Source: DASPOF01 sp035626155
Lineage (GTDB): Bacteria; Desulfobacterota; Binatia; Binatales; Binataceae
Direction: 5' to 3'
Length of the DNA stretch: 39,132 bases
Assembly: GCA_035626155.1 (NCBI GenBank)
Contig: DASPOF010000003.1
Span: 1-39,132 of the forward strand
Below are positions 6,908 to 16,800 of the stretch, piece by piece. Position 1 is the first letter of the stretch. The number at the start of each line of letters is the position of its first letter. Position numbers and translations under genes: made by a program. The notes beneath the pieces are model-generated. The model saw nothing but the letters and a program-made list of their open reading frames with translations, had not been told where the DNA came from and searched no databases.

Positions 6908-7384
6908 CTATTCGGCCTGTTGAGACGTTCCGGCACCGCCAAACTGTTGAAACAACTGCATCCGTTGCTGTCTCTGCTGATCGTTCAGCGAACGATATTG
7001 CGACACGAAACTCCCGACCTGGGTACGCTGCGCGGGCGTCAGGTTCGCGAGTATCTTCTGCGCAATAGTCACTTTTTCCGCGAGCAAGCTATTCTCCGCC
7101 GCCTGTAAGGCGCTCATATCACCGGCGGTATCCTTGCCGGCGATCAAATCATCTTCCAACTGGTTCTTCGCGGAACGGACTGCGCCGAAGGCATTGTGAA
7201 GATTGGTCTTCTCGGATGCCATCACGGACTTGATTTGGCTTTTCGACACCATGTGCCTGATGATCGGCGGCAGCAGGCTGCCATGCCCGCCGTGATGCCC
7301 GGGACCGCTGGCATACGCCGTGGCGGAGACTCCCGCCGCGATCGCGAGGCCGATAACAATTGCCCAACCGTACAACCTGTTCAT
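6908..7384 (-). CDS. Periplasmic His-rich LTxxQ protein (Spy/CpxP/CnrX-like)
   Basis: This 158-residue protein has a signal peptide (residues 1-26, ending AYASG) and a His-rich patch GPGHHGGHG (residues 28-35) at the mature N-terminus. The rest is all-helical, with long amphipathic helices and an LTPAQR motif (115-120), the hallmark of the LTxxQ family (Spy, CpxP, ZraP, CnrX). These are periplasmic chaperones or metal and stress sensors. The C-terminus is Gln-rich. An AGGAGAG ribosome site precedes the ATG. It follows the ECF sigma and anti-sigma genes with a 62-bp gap, the layout of Cnr-type metal-sensing modules, so a sensor or effector role for that pair is inferred. Confidence 0.75.
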   Translation of the reverse strand: MNRLYGWAIVIGLAIAAGVSATAYASGPGHHGGHGSLLPPIIRHMVSKSQIKSVMASEKTNLHNAFGAVRSAKNQLEDDLIAGKDTAGDMSALQAAENSLLAEKVTIAQKILANLTPAQRTQVGSFVSQYRSLNDQQRQQRMQLFQQFGGAGTSQQAE

Positions 7385-7446
7385 CTACTTCTCTCCTTTT
7401 CTCCAATTACTAATTCATCAACTCCGCCGTTCGCGAACTACGGAAT

Positions 7447-7935
7447 CTAAAGTTCATCCGTATCGACGGAATCGCCGTCCGCCGCCGCCATCGGCTCCTG
7501 GTCGTTGTCTTCTTGCGAGATCAATTCATCGACGTAGAGTCCAAATGAAGCCGGCGTATCGATCCCCCCATCGTTGGATGCGACCGGCGCCTTGCCAGCT
7601 TTGGTTTGCGCCATCGAACCGCGTGCCGATGCGGTCTGGACCGCGGCGCGGCTTGGATTTCGCACGGCCAAATCGGTGATTGTCCCGCCCACAAACGCGA
7701 GCGCGATCGCGGCTGTAGCCCACGACCACCGCAGTCCCGAGTACGCGGGCCGCTGGCCGATGATCGACTCGGGCGCAGGTCGCTTGAGCGCCGCGACGAT
7801 CTCCTCGAGATCGCCGCTCAATTGCCGATACCGGCGCGCGCAGCTCAAGCAGGCATCCAGATGAGCGCGGTCGGGCTCGGACCCTTCTCCACTGTGGAGC
7901 AACACGAGCGCTTTATCGCTGAGGCAGCCTTTCAT
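7447..7935 (-). CDS. Zinc-finger anti-sigma factor, single membrane span
   Basis: This 162-residue protein has an N-terminal anti-sigma zinc-binding motif (His25-X3-Cys29-X2-Cys32), which in relatives clamps the sigma factor in the cytoplasm. One transmembrane helix follows at residues about 71-90, and an acidic periplasmic tail ends the protein (EDNDQEP ... DGDSVDTDEL). The ATG at 7935 lies one base after the sigma-factor stop, so the two genes are transcribed and probably translated together. A longer upstream frame starting inside the sigma gene is not supported. The acidic tail may interact with the His-rich or Lys-rich exported proteins encoded next, which is speculative. Confidence 0.82.
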   Translation of the reverse strand: MKGCLSDKALVLLHSGEGSEPDRAHLDACLSCARRYRQLSGDLEEIVAALKRPAPESIIGQRPAYSGLRWSWATAAIALAFVGGTITDLAVRNPSRAAVQTASARGSMAQTKAGKAPVASNDGGIDTPASFGLYVDELISQEDNDQEPMAAADGDSVDTDEL

Positions 7936-7936
7936 G

Positions 7937-8467
7937 TTACGGCTCCATCGCCTTTCGTAGATTCCGGACTGCGCGAAACAAATGCGTCTTGACACCGCCC
8001 GTGCTCAGGCCCAGTGAACTCGCCACCTCCTCGGTTGACCATCCTTCGATATAGCGCAGCACAAAAACCGCGCGTTGGCGCGCCTTCAGTTTGCTCAGTT
8101 GTTGCCATACCCGCGCCTGGCGTTCCCTGCCGATTGATTGAGCCTCCACCGACGGAGCGATCCCCAGGGCTGCCTCTCCGACGTCGACCCGCTTCCTGCG
8201 GCTCTTCCACCATCCCGACCGTTGCCGGTCGCGGCACGCATTGACCGCCACTCGAACCAGCCACGCTTCCCACACTTGAGGCGGCTCATCCGATCGAAGC
8301 CGCTCAAATGCGCGCAGAAAGACATCCTGCACGACGTCCTCCGCCTCGTCGGCGTCGAGCAGCAAAAGCCGGCACAGTCCTGCGATTCTGGCCTTATGAG
8401 CGCGATAGATCCGTTCATGTTCCGCCCGGTTTCCATTGCCGCCGCGCAAAGGGTTTTGCGACTTCAC
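7937..8467 (-). CDS. ECF-type RNA polymerase sigma factor
   Basis: This 176-residue sigma-70 family factor has only regions 2 and 4. Region 2 (about 18-85) includes DEAEDVVQDVFLRAFERL and the WLVRVAVNACRD element. Region 4 (about 115-170) includes RQRAVFVLRYIEGWSTEEVASSLGLSTGGVKTHLFRA, a clear helix-turn-helix for the -35 element. Translation starts at GTG (8467), preceded by an AGGCGAG site. The gene heads the sigma/anti-sigma/LTxxQ block, and a candidate ECF promoter directly upstream suggests it activates its own operon when the anti-sigma factor releases it. Confidence 0.92.
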   Translation of the reverse strand: MKSQNPLRGGNGNRAEHERIYRAHKARIAGLCRLLLLDADEAEDVVQDVFLRAFERLRSDEPPQVWEAWLVRVAVNACRDRQRSGWWKSRRKRVDVGEAALGIAPSVEAQSIGRERQARVWQQLSKLKARQRAVFVLRYIEGWSTEEVASSLGLSTGGVKTHLFRAVRNLRKAMEP

Positions 8468-8484
8468 TGCTCGCCTACTATCTC

Positions 8485-8511
8485 AGACGAATCTGGGCGG
8501 AATTGGTTGCC
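8485..8511 (-). promoter_or_regulatory. Candidate ECF-type autoregulatory promoter
   Basis: Read on the minus strand, GGCAACC (8505-8511) and CGTCT (8485-8489) are separated by 15 bases. They have the AAC-containing -35 and CGTC-type -10 elements seen in many ECF promoters. The expected start site is about ten bases upstream of the sigma GTG. The motif lies in the short gap between tetR and the sigma gene. Confidence 0.5.
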
Positions 8512-8533
8512 GCCGAAGCTACTGACCCGCCGG

Positions 8534-9175
8534 TCAGATTGCGCCGTCTTTCGCGACGCACCCGTCGAGAAAGATCGAAAGCGCGGTCGCGATTGCGGTT
8601 TGCGGGGTACTGAACTCGCGGCAATAGCGGTTGATCCCGCGCAACATCCCGAGCATCGCTTCGGCCGCGATGCGCGTATCGAGCGAGGGATTGAGCGTTC
8701 CGCTCTCAAGCGCATCGTCCAGGACGCCGCTTACCAGCCGCGCGAGTTCCTGGCGCTGCATCCGATACTGCCGCTCCTGGCGGCGCGGGAGCGCCTTGGG
8801 ATCGCGCAGGAGAGCGAAAAACTGCTTGCGCGACCAGAAGAACTGCACGGTTTGGCGCACGATCGTGGCGATGCGGTCCTTCTGTGACGGGCATCCGTCG
8901 AGCGCCGCGCGGATTTCGTCCCGGAGCTGCGCGAGGTCGTTGATCACAGCCGCGGCATACAGCTCCTCCTTGGAGCCGAACTGCCGGTAGACGCTTCCCT
9001 TGCCCACGCCGGCGCGCGCTGCGACGTGATCCACCAGGACGGAATCGAACTCCTGCTCGGCGAAAAGCTCGCTTGCGCTTTGCAGGATTTTCTCTTTGAG
9101 GAACGGAGTCGCGGGGCGCCCCCGATTATCCTTTCGAGAGCGCGGTGCGGAAATCCGGGGAGGCGAGGCGGTCAC
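8534..9175 (-). CDS. TetR/AcrR-family transcriptional repressor
   Basis: This 213-residue regulator has a TetR N-terminal helix-turn-helix (residues about 25-72: ILQSASELFAEQEFDSVLVDHVAARAGVGKGSVYRQFGSKEELYAA in sections). The ligand-binding helical C-terminal domain resembles TetR_C members. Translation starts at GTG (9175) with GAGGG six bases upstream. It is transcribed away from an mdtABC-like efflux operon, and a perfect 16-bp palindrome lies between the two. By analogy with AcrR-type systems it most likely represses the pump and itself, and releases on binding a pump substrate. The ligand is unknown. Confidence 0.92.
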   Translation of the reverse strand: MTASPPRISAPRSRKDNRGRPATPFLKEKILQSASELFAEQEFDSVLVDHVAARAGVGKGSVYRQFGSKEELYAAAVINDLAQLRDEIRAALDGCPSQKDRIATIVRQTVQFFWSRKQFFALLRDPKALPRRQERQYRMQRQELARLVSGVLDDALESGTLNPSLDTRIAAEAMLGMLRGINRYCREFSTPQTAIATALSIFLDGCVAKDGAI

Positions 9176-9196
9176 GAATTACCCTCTCGACAAATA

Positions 9197-9212
9197 TGGA
9201 CTACAGAGTCCA
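9197..9212. promoter_or_regulatory. TetR operator palindrome
   Basis: TGGACT-ACAG-AGTCCA is a perfect 6-bp inverted repeat with a 4-base spacer, 22 bases upstream of the tetR start and in the divergent tetR/efflux intergenic region. Its size and symmetry match operators bound by TetR dimers. Confidence 0.65.
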
Positions 9213-9428
9213 AAATTGCAAGAATAGCGGTTGCAGGCCGGAGATGGCATCGGCGGGAACTCAAAAGGCAGCTTCCGCCCGGCAACCGGCCCCAGCAGGA
9301 GTTCCCGAACCGAGCAGCCACGGAAACTCTCGCGCACGAGACAGACTTGGCTCCAACGCGGTATCTTAAAGATGCACAGTTTCTTTTCCGCCGGCAGTTC
9401 TGACCGATTGAACATTGGAGGTGCGAGC

Positions 9429-10694
9429 GTGACGGCGGAGCCGATCGAGTCGAACGCTGAGACCGTGGAGCGGCCCAACCCTCATAACCCCGCACCAGGC
9501 GCTGGCATTGAAAGCTGGATCGCTCGGTGGCGCCAGCGGCCATTCGCCTGGACCTCGTCGATCCTTGCGGCTGTCGTTATTGGATATCTGCTGGTGTCGC
9601 GGCTCGGCGCAAGCCATGACCCGGCTGTCACCGCGGCGCCGACCGCTGCGCGCATGGCGGTCCCGGTTACGGCCGCGCGGGCGAGACGTGGCGACCTGAA
9701 TCGCTATCTGACTGCGATCGGTTCCGTGACCGCCTTCAACACGGTCACGATCAAAAGCCGGGTGGACGGGCAAATCGTCAAGGTCGCCTTCACAGAGGGA
9801 CAATTCGTGCATCAGGGCGACCTCCTGATCGAGATCGACCCGCGCCCCTATCAGGCTCAGCTCGCACAGGCTGAGGGAGCGCTCGCGCGCGACCGCGCCT
9901 CGTTAATGAACGCGCAGCAAACGCTCGAACGCGATCAATCTCTTTACCGGCAGAACGTAATTGCCAAGCAGGACCTCGACAATCAGGCCTCATCGGTGGG
10001 CCAGTTCCAGGGCGCGATCGTGAGCGACCAGGCAAACATCGACGCCGCCAAACTCCAGCTCGTCTACAGCCGCATCACTGCGCCGATCGGCGGGAGGATC
10101 GGGCTTCGCCTGGTGGACGTGGGCAACGTCGTCCACGCGACCGATAGCCAGGGATTGGCGGTCATCACGCAGATACAGCCCATCGCGGTATTGTTCAGCA
10201 TTCCCGAGGACGACCTCCCGCGCGTCACGTCCAACCTCAAGTCGGGCGCGCAGCTTCCCGTCGAGGCCTACGACCGCGATCTCAAGACCAAGCTCGCGGT
10301 CGGGTCTCTGCTGACGATCGATAACCAGATCGATCAAAGCACCGGCACGGTTCGCCTCAAGGCGGTCTTCCCCAACGACGACAACGCGCTGTTCCCCAAT
10401 CAGTTCGTCAATGCGCGGCTGCTGATCGACACGCGCCGCAACGCGGTCCTGATCCCGTCGCCCGCGATTCAACGCCACGCCGGCACAAGCTCTGTCTATG
10501 TCGTCAAGCCTGACAACACCGTGGACCTGCGAACGGTGACCGTGGACGCCTCGCAGGGCGACCTCGCGGCGATCGCTTCAGGAATTCAGCCGGGCGAGAT
10601 GGTCGTCACCGATGGCGTCGACAAGTTGCAGCCGGGCAGCCGGGTGAGCATCCAGCTTGCGCAGAGCGATACGGCCCAAGGCCCACGCGAATGA
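9429..10694 (+). CDS. mdtA: RND efflux periplasmic adaptor (membrane fusion protein), MdtA-like
   Basis: This 421-residue adaptor links an inner-membrane RND pump to an outer-membrane channel. It has one N-terminal membrane anchor (residues about 40-57) after a hydrophilic cytoplasmic stretch. A biotinyl/lipoyl-like hairpin follows (ITAIGSVTAFNTVTIKSRVDGQI in sections; VHQGDLLIEIDPRPY), then a coiled-coil (AQLAQAEGALARDRASL onward) and the beta-barrel domain (VDVGNVV, QIDQSTGTVRLKA, FPNQFVNARLL). The GTG at 9429 was chosen because GGAGG lies exactly seven bases upstream. An ATG at 9372 has no ribosome site. The stop overlaps the next start by four bases (ATGA). Expression should be controlled by the divergent TetR protein. 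Confidence 0.9.
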   Translation: MTAEPIESNAETVERPNPHNPAPGAGIESWIARWRQRPFAWTSSILAAVVIGYLLVSRLGASHDPAVTAAPTAARMAVPVTAARARRGDLNRYLTAIGSVTAFNTVTIKSRVDGQIVKVAFTEGQFVHQGDLLIEIDPRPYQAQLAQAEGALARDRASLMNAQQTLERDQSLYRQNVIAKQDLDNQASSVGQFQGAIVSDQANIDAAKLQLVYSRITAPIGGRIGLRLVDVGNVVHATDSQGLAVITQIQPIAVLFSIPEDDLPRVTSNLKSGAQLPVEAYDRDLKTKLAVGSLLTIDNQIDQSTGTVRLKAVFPNDDNALFPNQFVNARLLIDTRRNAVLIPSPAIQRHAGTSSVYVVKPDNTVDLRTVTVDASQGDLAAIASGIQPGEMVVTDGVDKLQPGSRVSIQLAQSDTAQGPRE

Positions 10695-13600
10695 ATCCAT
10701 CGCGTCCATTTATTCTCCGGCCGGTCGCAACGTCGCTGCTGATGGCCGCGATCCTGCTGGCCGGGATGGTCGGCTACAAGCAGTTGCCGGTCTCAGCGCT
10801 GCCGCAGGTGGACTACCCGACGATCCAGGTGCTCACTTTCTATCCGGGCGCGAGCCCCGACGTGATGGCATCCTCGGTGACGGCGCCGCTGGAGCGCCAG
10901 TTCGGCCAGATGCCCGGGCTCAACCAGATGACGTCGAACAGCTCGTTCGGCAGCTCGCTAATCACTCTCCAGTTCGTGCTCACGCTCAACATCGATGTGG
11001 CCGAGCAGGAAGTGCAGGCCGCGATCAACGCGGCCTCGACGTACCTGCCGCCGGACCTGCCCAACCCGCCCATCTACAGCAAGATCAACCCGGCTGACGC
11101 GCCGATCATGACGCTCGCGCTGACGTCGAAGGTGCTGCCGCTCGCGCAAGTCGAGGACTATGCCGATACGCGGTTCGCGGAAAAGATTTCGCAGCTCCCC
11201 GGAGTCGGACTGGTAAGCATCAGCGGCGGACAGAAACCCGCGGTGCGCATCCAGGCGAATCCGACCGCGCTCGCATCTTACGGGCTAAGCCTCGAGCAAC
11301 TCCGCGTCGCGATCGCGGCATCCAACGTCGATCAGGCCAAGGGCAACTTCGACGGCCCGCGCCAGGGTTTTACGATTGGCGCCAACGATCAGCTCCTGAG
11401 CGCGCGCGATTACCGACCGGTGATTGTCGCCTATCGCAATGGCAATCCGGTGCGGTTGTCGGATGTGGCGCGGGTGGTCGACGGCGCGGAAAACGTCAAG
11501 CAAGCCGCCTGGATGAACTCCACGCCCGCGGTGATCGTGAACATCCAGCGCCAGCCGGGCGCCAATATCATCGCGGTCTCGGATCGCATCAAGGCCGTGC
11601 TGCCGCAACTGCGCAGCTCGCTGCCCGCATCGGTGCAGGTGGCAGTGCTGACCGACCGCACCACGACGATCCGCGCCTCGGTCGCCGACGTGCAATTCAC
11701 CCTGGTGCTGACCATAGCGCTGGTCGTGATGGTCATCTTCCTGTTCCTGCGCAACCTGTCGGCGACCGTAATCCCGAGCGTCGCGGTTCCGCTGTCTCTG
11801 ATCGGCACGTTCGGCGTGATGTATCTGCTCGGGTACAGCCTGAACAACCTGACCCTGATGGCGCTCACGATCTCGACCGGATTCGTGGTCGACGATGCGA
11901 TCGTGATGATCGAGAACATCACGCGCTACATCGAGGACGGCGTGGCGCCGCTCGAGGCAGCGCTCCGAGGCTCCAAGCAAATCGGCTTCACAATCATGTC
12001 GCTGACGGTCTCGCTCATTGCGGTGCTGATACCGCTGCTTTTCATGGGCGACATCGTGGGGCGGCTGTTCCGCGAATTCGCAATCACGCTGGCGGTTACG
12101 ATCCTGGTCTCTGCGATCGTTTCGCTGACGCTCACCCCGATGATGTGCTCGAAGCTGTTGCGCCATCAGCCCGCCGCCCAGCAGAGCCCTCTGTACCGCA
12201 CTTCCGAGCGCATCTTCGCGGACACGATCGCGTTCTACGGAAGAACGCTGACCTGGGTGCTAAAGCACCAGCAGGCCACGCTGATGGTGGCTATCGGTAC
12301 GCTGGTCCTGACCATCGTCCTTTACATCGTGGTGCCCAAGGGATTTTTCCCGATTGAGGATACGGGCGTCATCCAGGGCGTATCGCAGGCTGCGCAAACG
12401 GTGTCCTTCGGGGCGATGGTGGAAAGGCAGCAGGAACTGGCCAAGGTAATCCTCAAGGACCCGGCGGTGGAGAGCCTGTCGTCATTCGTCGGAATCGATG
12501 GGAGCAACACCACGATTAACAGCGGCCGGATGCTGGTCAACCTGAAACCGCTCGGGCAGCGCAGGGTCAGCATTGAAACCGTGATTGCGCGCCTGACGCC
12601 GGAGTTGGCCAAGGTCGATGGGATCACGCTGTTCATGCAACCGGTCCAGGACCTCACCGTCGAAGACCGCGTCAGCCGCACTCAGTACCTCTACAGCCTG
12701 GAAGATCCAAATTCCGCGGAGCTCAGGGAGTGGACGCAAAAGCTCATCGCCAAACTCGATACGCTTCCCCAGCTCCAGGATATTGCGACCGACGAGCAGA
12801 ACGACGGCCTGGAAGCGCAACTGGTGATCGATCGCACCACCGCCTCGCGGCTCGGCATCACGCCGCAGTTGATCGACAACACGCTTTACGATGCCTTCGG
12901 CCAGCGGCAGATATCGACGATCTTCACGCAGTTGAACCAGTATCACGCGGTACTCGAGGCAGATCCCGAGTTTCAGTTCAGCCCCGCCGCGCTCAATCAA
13001 ATCTATCTTCCATCGCTGACCGGTGGAGAAGTCCCGCTAAGCACGTTTACCGATTACCAACAGCGGACCGCGCCGCTGGTGGTCAATCATGAGGGGCAGT
13101 TCCCGTCCGTGACCCTGTCGTTCAATCTTGCGCCGGGCTACTCGCTGGGCGATGCGGTGGACGCGATCGAATCGGCGCGCAGGGAGATCGGGATGCCGAT
13201 CAGCATCCAGGCGGGCTTCCAGGGGATGGCCGCGGCGTTCCGGTCCTCGCTCAAGAACGAGCCTCTGCTGATCCTGGCTGCGCTGGTGACCGTGTACATC
13301 GTCCTGGGCGTGCTGTACGAGAGCTACGTCCATCCGATAACGATTCTCTCGACCCTGCCATCGGCCGGCGTCGGCGCGATTCTGGCCTTGCAACTGTGCC
13401 GCACCGACCTCGGTGTTATCGCGCTAATCGGAATCATCCTGCTGATTGGCATCGTGCAGAAGAACGCGATCATGATGATCGACTTCGCGCTCGACGCGCA
13501 GCGCAACGAAGGAAAGCCGGCGCGCGAGGCAATCTACCAGGCCTGCCTGTTGCGGCTGCGGCCGATCCTGATGACCACGATGGCGGCGATGCTGGGCGGC

Positions 13601-13804
13601 CTGCCGCTCGCGCTGGGCACGGGCACCGGCTCCGAGCTGCGCCGTCCGCTGGGAATCGCAATCGTGGGCGGACTTTTGTTCTGCCAGTTGCTTACCCTCT
13701 ACACCACGCCGGTGATCTTCCTCGCGTTTGATCGCCTGGCGGCGCGACTGGCGCGCGGAAAATCCGGCTCGCCCGAAATGGCGGTCGAGCTGCAAGCCTC
13801 GTGA
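10691..13804 (+). CDS. mdtB: RND multidrug efflux permease, MdtB-like
   Basis: This 1037-residue inner-membrane pump of the HAE1 family has the expected twelve transmembrane segments and two large periplasmic loops. It uses the proton gradient to export hydrophobic compounds. Typical stretches are the N-terminal FILRPVATSLLMAAILLAGMVGY in sections, the TM4 region GFVVDDAIVMIENITRY (Asp-Asp proton relay) and the conserved end segment RLRPILMTTMAAMLGGLPLALG. It overlaps the adaptor gene by four bases and the second permease by four, so the three are one translationally coupled unit. Two consecutive permeases with one adaptor is the MdtABC layout, in which B and C form a mixed trimer. No outer-membrane channel gene is present. 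Confidence 0.92.
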   Translation: MNPSRPFILRPVATSLLMAAILLAGMVGYKQLPVSALPQVDYPTIQVLTFYPGASPDVMASSVTAPLERQFGQMPGLNQMTSNSSFGSSLITLQFVLTLNIDVAEQEVQAAINAASTYLPPDLPNPPIYSKINPADAPIMTLALTSKVLPLAQVEDYADTRFAEKISQLPGVGLVSISGGQKPAVRIQANPTALASYGLSLEQLRVAIAASNVDQAKGNFDGPRQGFTIGANDQLLSARDYRPVIVAYRNGNPVRLSDVARVVDGAENVKQAAWMNSTPAVIVNIQRQPGANIIAVSDRIKAVLPQLRSSLPASVQVAVLTDRTTTIRASVADVQFTLVLTIALVVMVIFLFLRNLSATVIPSVAVPLSLIGTFGVMYLLGYSLNNLTLMALTISTGFVVDDAIVMIENITRYIEDGVAPLEAALRGSKQIGFTIMSLTVSLIAVLIPLLFMGDIVGRLFREFAITLAVTILVSAIVSLTLTPMMCSKLLRHQPAAQQSPLYRTSERIFADTIAFYGRTLTWVLKHQQATLMVAIGTLVLTIVLYIVVPKGFFPIEDTGVIQGVSQAAQTVSFGAMVERQQELAKVILKDPAVESLSSFVGIDGSNTTINSGRMLVNLKPLGQRRVSIETVIARLTPELAKVDGITLFMQPVQDLTVEDRVSRTQYLYSLEDPNSAELREWTQKLIAKLDTLPQLQDIATDEQNDGLEAQLVIDRTTASRLGITPQLIDNTLYDAFGQRQISTIFTQLNQYHAVLEADPEFQFSPAALNQIYLPSLTGGEVPLSTFTDYQQRTAPLVVNHEGQFPSVTLSFNLAPGYSLGDAVDAIESARREIGMPISIQAGFQGMAAAFRSSLKNEPLLILAALVTVYIVLGVLYESYVHPITILSTLPSAGVGAILALQLCRTDLGVIALIGIILLIGIVQKNAIMMIDFALDAQRNEGKPAREAIYQACLLRLRPILMTTMAAMLGGLPLALGTGTGSELRRPLGIAIVGGLLFCQLLTLYTTPVIFLAFDRLAARLARGKSGSPEMAVELQAS

Positions 13805-16800
13805 ACATCTCGAGCACCTTCATCCGCAACTCCGTGGGGACGGTGCTCTTGACCGTCGCGATAGCCCTGGCCGGCATCGTCGCCTTCCGGATGCTCCCGG
13901 TTTCGCCGCTGCCGCAGGTCGATTTCCCGACCATTGCGATCGGCGCCAGTCTGCCCGGAGCGAGTCCGGAAACGATGGCGTCGTCGGTGGCAACTCCCCT
14001 GGAGCGCCAATTTGGACGCATCGCGGGCGTCACTGAAATGACCTCGATGAGTTCCCTGGGCACGACCAGCATCGTCCTGCAGTTCGACTTGAGCCGCGAC
14101 ATCAACGCCGCCGCGCGCGACGTACAGGCCGCGATCAATGCCGCCCGCGGCCAGCTCCCGACCAGTCTGCCGAGCAATCCCAACTACCGGAAGGTGAACC
14201 CGGCCGACTCGCCGATCCTGATTCTGTCGCTCAGGTCGAAAACCGTCCCTGCCGGGCTGATGTACGATGCGGCTTCGTCGATCATCTCGCAGAAACTTTC
14301 GCAGATTCCGGGCGTGGGCCAGGTGAATGTCGGGGGCAGCGCGCTCCCGGGCGTGCGAGTTGAACTCAATCCGGCCCAGCTTACCAATTACGGAATCGGC
14401 CTCGAGGACGTCCGCGCGGCGCTCGCCTCCGCCAACGCCAACCGCCCCAAGGGAGAGCTCGCGGATTCATCGCGAGCGTTCGCGCTGAGCACGACCGACC
14501 AGTTGCTCAAGGCCGACAAGTACCGCCCGCTGATCATCCATTATCACAATGGCGCCGCGGTGCGCCTGTCGGACGTCGCCGATGTGCGCGATTCCGTCGA
14601 GGACGTGCGCAACGCCGGGTTGGCGGACGGCGACACTTCGGTGATGATGTTCATCTTTCGCCAGCCCGGCGCGAATATCATCGAAACCGTCGATCGCGTG
14701 CTCAAGGCCCTGCCGCAATTGCAGGCCGCCATATCTCCCGAAATCAAGCTGAACAAGCTGCTCGACCAGACCGAGTCGATTCGCGCCAGCGTCCGAGACG
14801 TCGAAATCACGATGATCTGCTCGATCATGCTGGTAGTCCTGGTGGTGTTCGTTTTTCTGCGCAGCGTGCGCGCCACCATGATCCCGGGCGTCGTCGTGCC
14901 GCTGTCGCTGATCGGCACCTTCGGCGTCATGTATATGTTCGGCTACAGCCTGGACAACCTTTCGCTGATGGCGCTGACGATCTCGACGGGTTTCGTGGTC
15001 GATGACGCGATCGTGGTGGTCGAGAACATTTCGCGCCACCTCGAGCACGGGCAGTCGCCCCTGGAGGCGGCCCTGGAGGGCGCACGGGGAATCGGGTTTA
15101 CCGTCATCTCGATCAGCGTCTCCCTGATCGCGGTCTTTATCCCGATCCTGCTGATGGGTGGAATCGTAGGGCGTCTGTTCCGCGAATTCGCGGTGACGCT
15201 TTCGGCGGCGATCGCGGTCTCGCTCATCATCTCGCTGACCACGACGCCGATGATGTGCGCGAAGCTGCTGCGCTCCGAAAGCAATCGGCCGCACGGCGCC
15301 TGGTACCGGACCAGCGAGCGCGCGTTCAACTCGCTGCTCGCCCATTACAGCTCGGCTCTGACCCGGGTGCTCCGCCACCCGCGCCTGACGCTGGGAATTT
15401 TCCTGGCGACCTTCGCGCTCAACATCTACCTGTTCATGACCATCCCCAAGGGCTTCTTCCCACAGCAGGACAGCGGGCGGTTGTTCGGCGCAGTGATGGC
15501 GGATCAGGACACGTCGTTCCAGGCGATGCGCGAGCATCTGAAGAAAATTGTTCAAATAATCGACGCCGACCCTGCGGTCGAGCACGTCGCGGCATTCACC
15601 GGGAGCTGGGCGGGCGCGTTCAATACCGCGCGCGTGTTCATCGCGCTCAAGCCGGCCAGCCAACGCAAGTTAAGCGCCGACTACGTGATCGCGCGGTTTC
15701 GCAAGGAGCTCGCTCATATCGCGGGCGCGACCCTGTACCTGCAATCGTCGCAGGACCTCCGCATCGGCGGCCGTTATGGCAACGGACAGTATCAGTACAC
15801 GCTTCAGAGCGATGACTTGACCCTTCTCAACCGATGGGCGCCCAAGATGCTCGCGAAGATGCGCACGATGCCGATTCTGACCGACGTCAGCAGCGACCAG
15901 CAGAACAACGGGCTCAACGCATCACTGGTAATCGATCGCAAGACCGCATCGCGCCTGGGCATCACGCCGCAACTGATCGACGACACTCTGTACGACGCGT
16001 TCGGCCAGCGGCAGGTCTCCACGATGTACACGCAGCTCAACCAGTATCACGTCGTGATGGAGGTCGCGCCGGACTTCTGGCAGAACCCCGAGACGCTGCA
16101 CGACATTTACATTCGCACCGCCGCCGGCGCGGAAGTTCCGTTGAGCGCGATCACGCATTACGAGCCGACCACCTCGCCGCTGGCGGTGAGTCACCAGGGG
16201 CAGTTCCCCGCAGTGACGATCTCGTTCAATCTCCGCCCCGGGGTCGCACTGGGCACCGCGGTCGAGGCGGTCAAAGCTGCGGCGCTGCAGATTGGCATGC
16301 CCGCGGGCGTCGAGGGAAGTTTCCAGGGCACCGCGCAGGCTTTTCAGTCCTCGCTTTCCAACGAGCCGATCCTGATCCTGGCCGCACTGCTCGCGGTCTA
16401 TATCGTGCTCGGAATACTATACGAGAGTTACGTACATCCGCTGACGATTCTCTCGACGTTGCCATCGGCTGGCGTCGGCGCGCTTGTGGCCCTGATTCTC
16501 TGGCACACCGAACTCAGCGTGATCGCGCTCATCGGGCTCATCCTGCTCATCGGCATCGTGAAGAAAAATGCGATCCTGATGATCGACTTCGCGCTGGAGG
16601 CCGAGCGCCGTGAGGGCAAGAGCCCGGTCGAGGCGATTTACCAGGCGTGCCTGCTGCGCTTTCGGCCGATCATGATGACCACGATGGCGGCGCTGTTGGG
16701 GGGCCTGCCGTTGGCCATCGGATTGGGCACCGGCTCCGAGTTGCGCCGTCCGCTGGGAATCGCGATCGTCGGCGGCCTCATCGTGAGCCAGGCGCTCACC

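Noticed and set aside
8522..8537. Hairpin CTGACC-CGCC-GGTCAG at the end of tetR
   Set aside because: It is a short 6-bp stem without a T-run that overlaps the tetR stop. It may be chance in GC-rich DNA.
14467..15663. Long antisense frame (398 codons) in the second RND permease gene
   Set aside because: It is a His/Arg/Asp-rich shadow of the real gene on the other strand. Similar shadows occur inside the first permease and the sedolisin gene.
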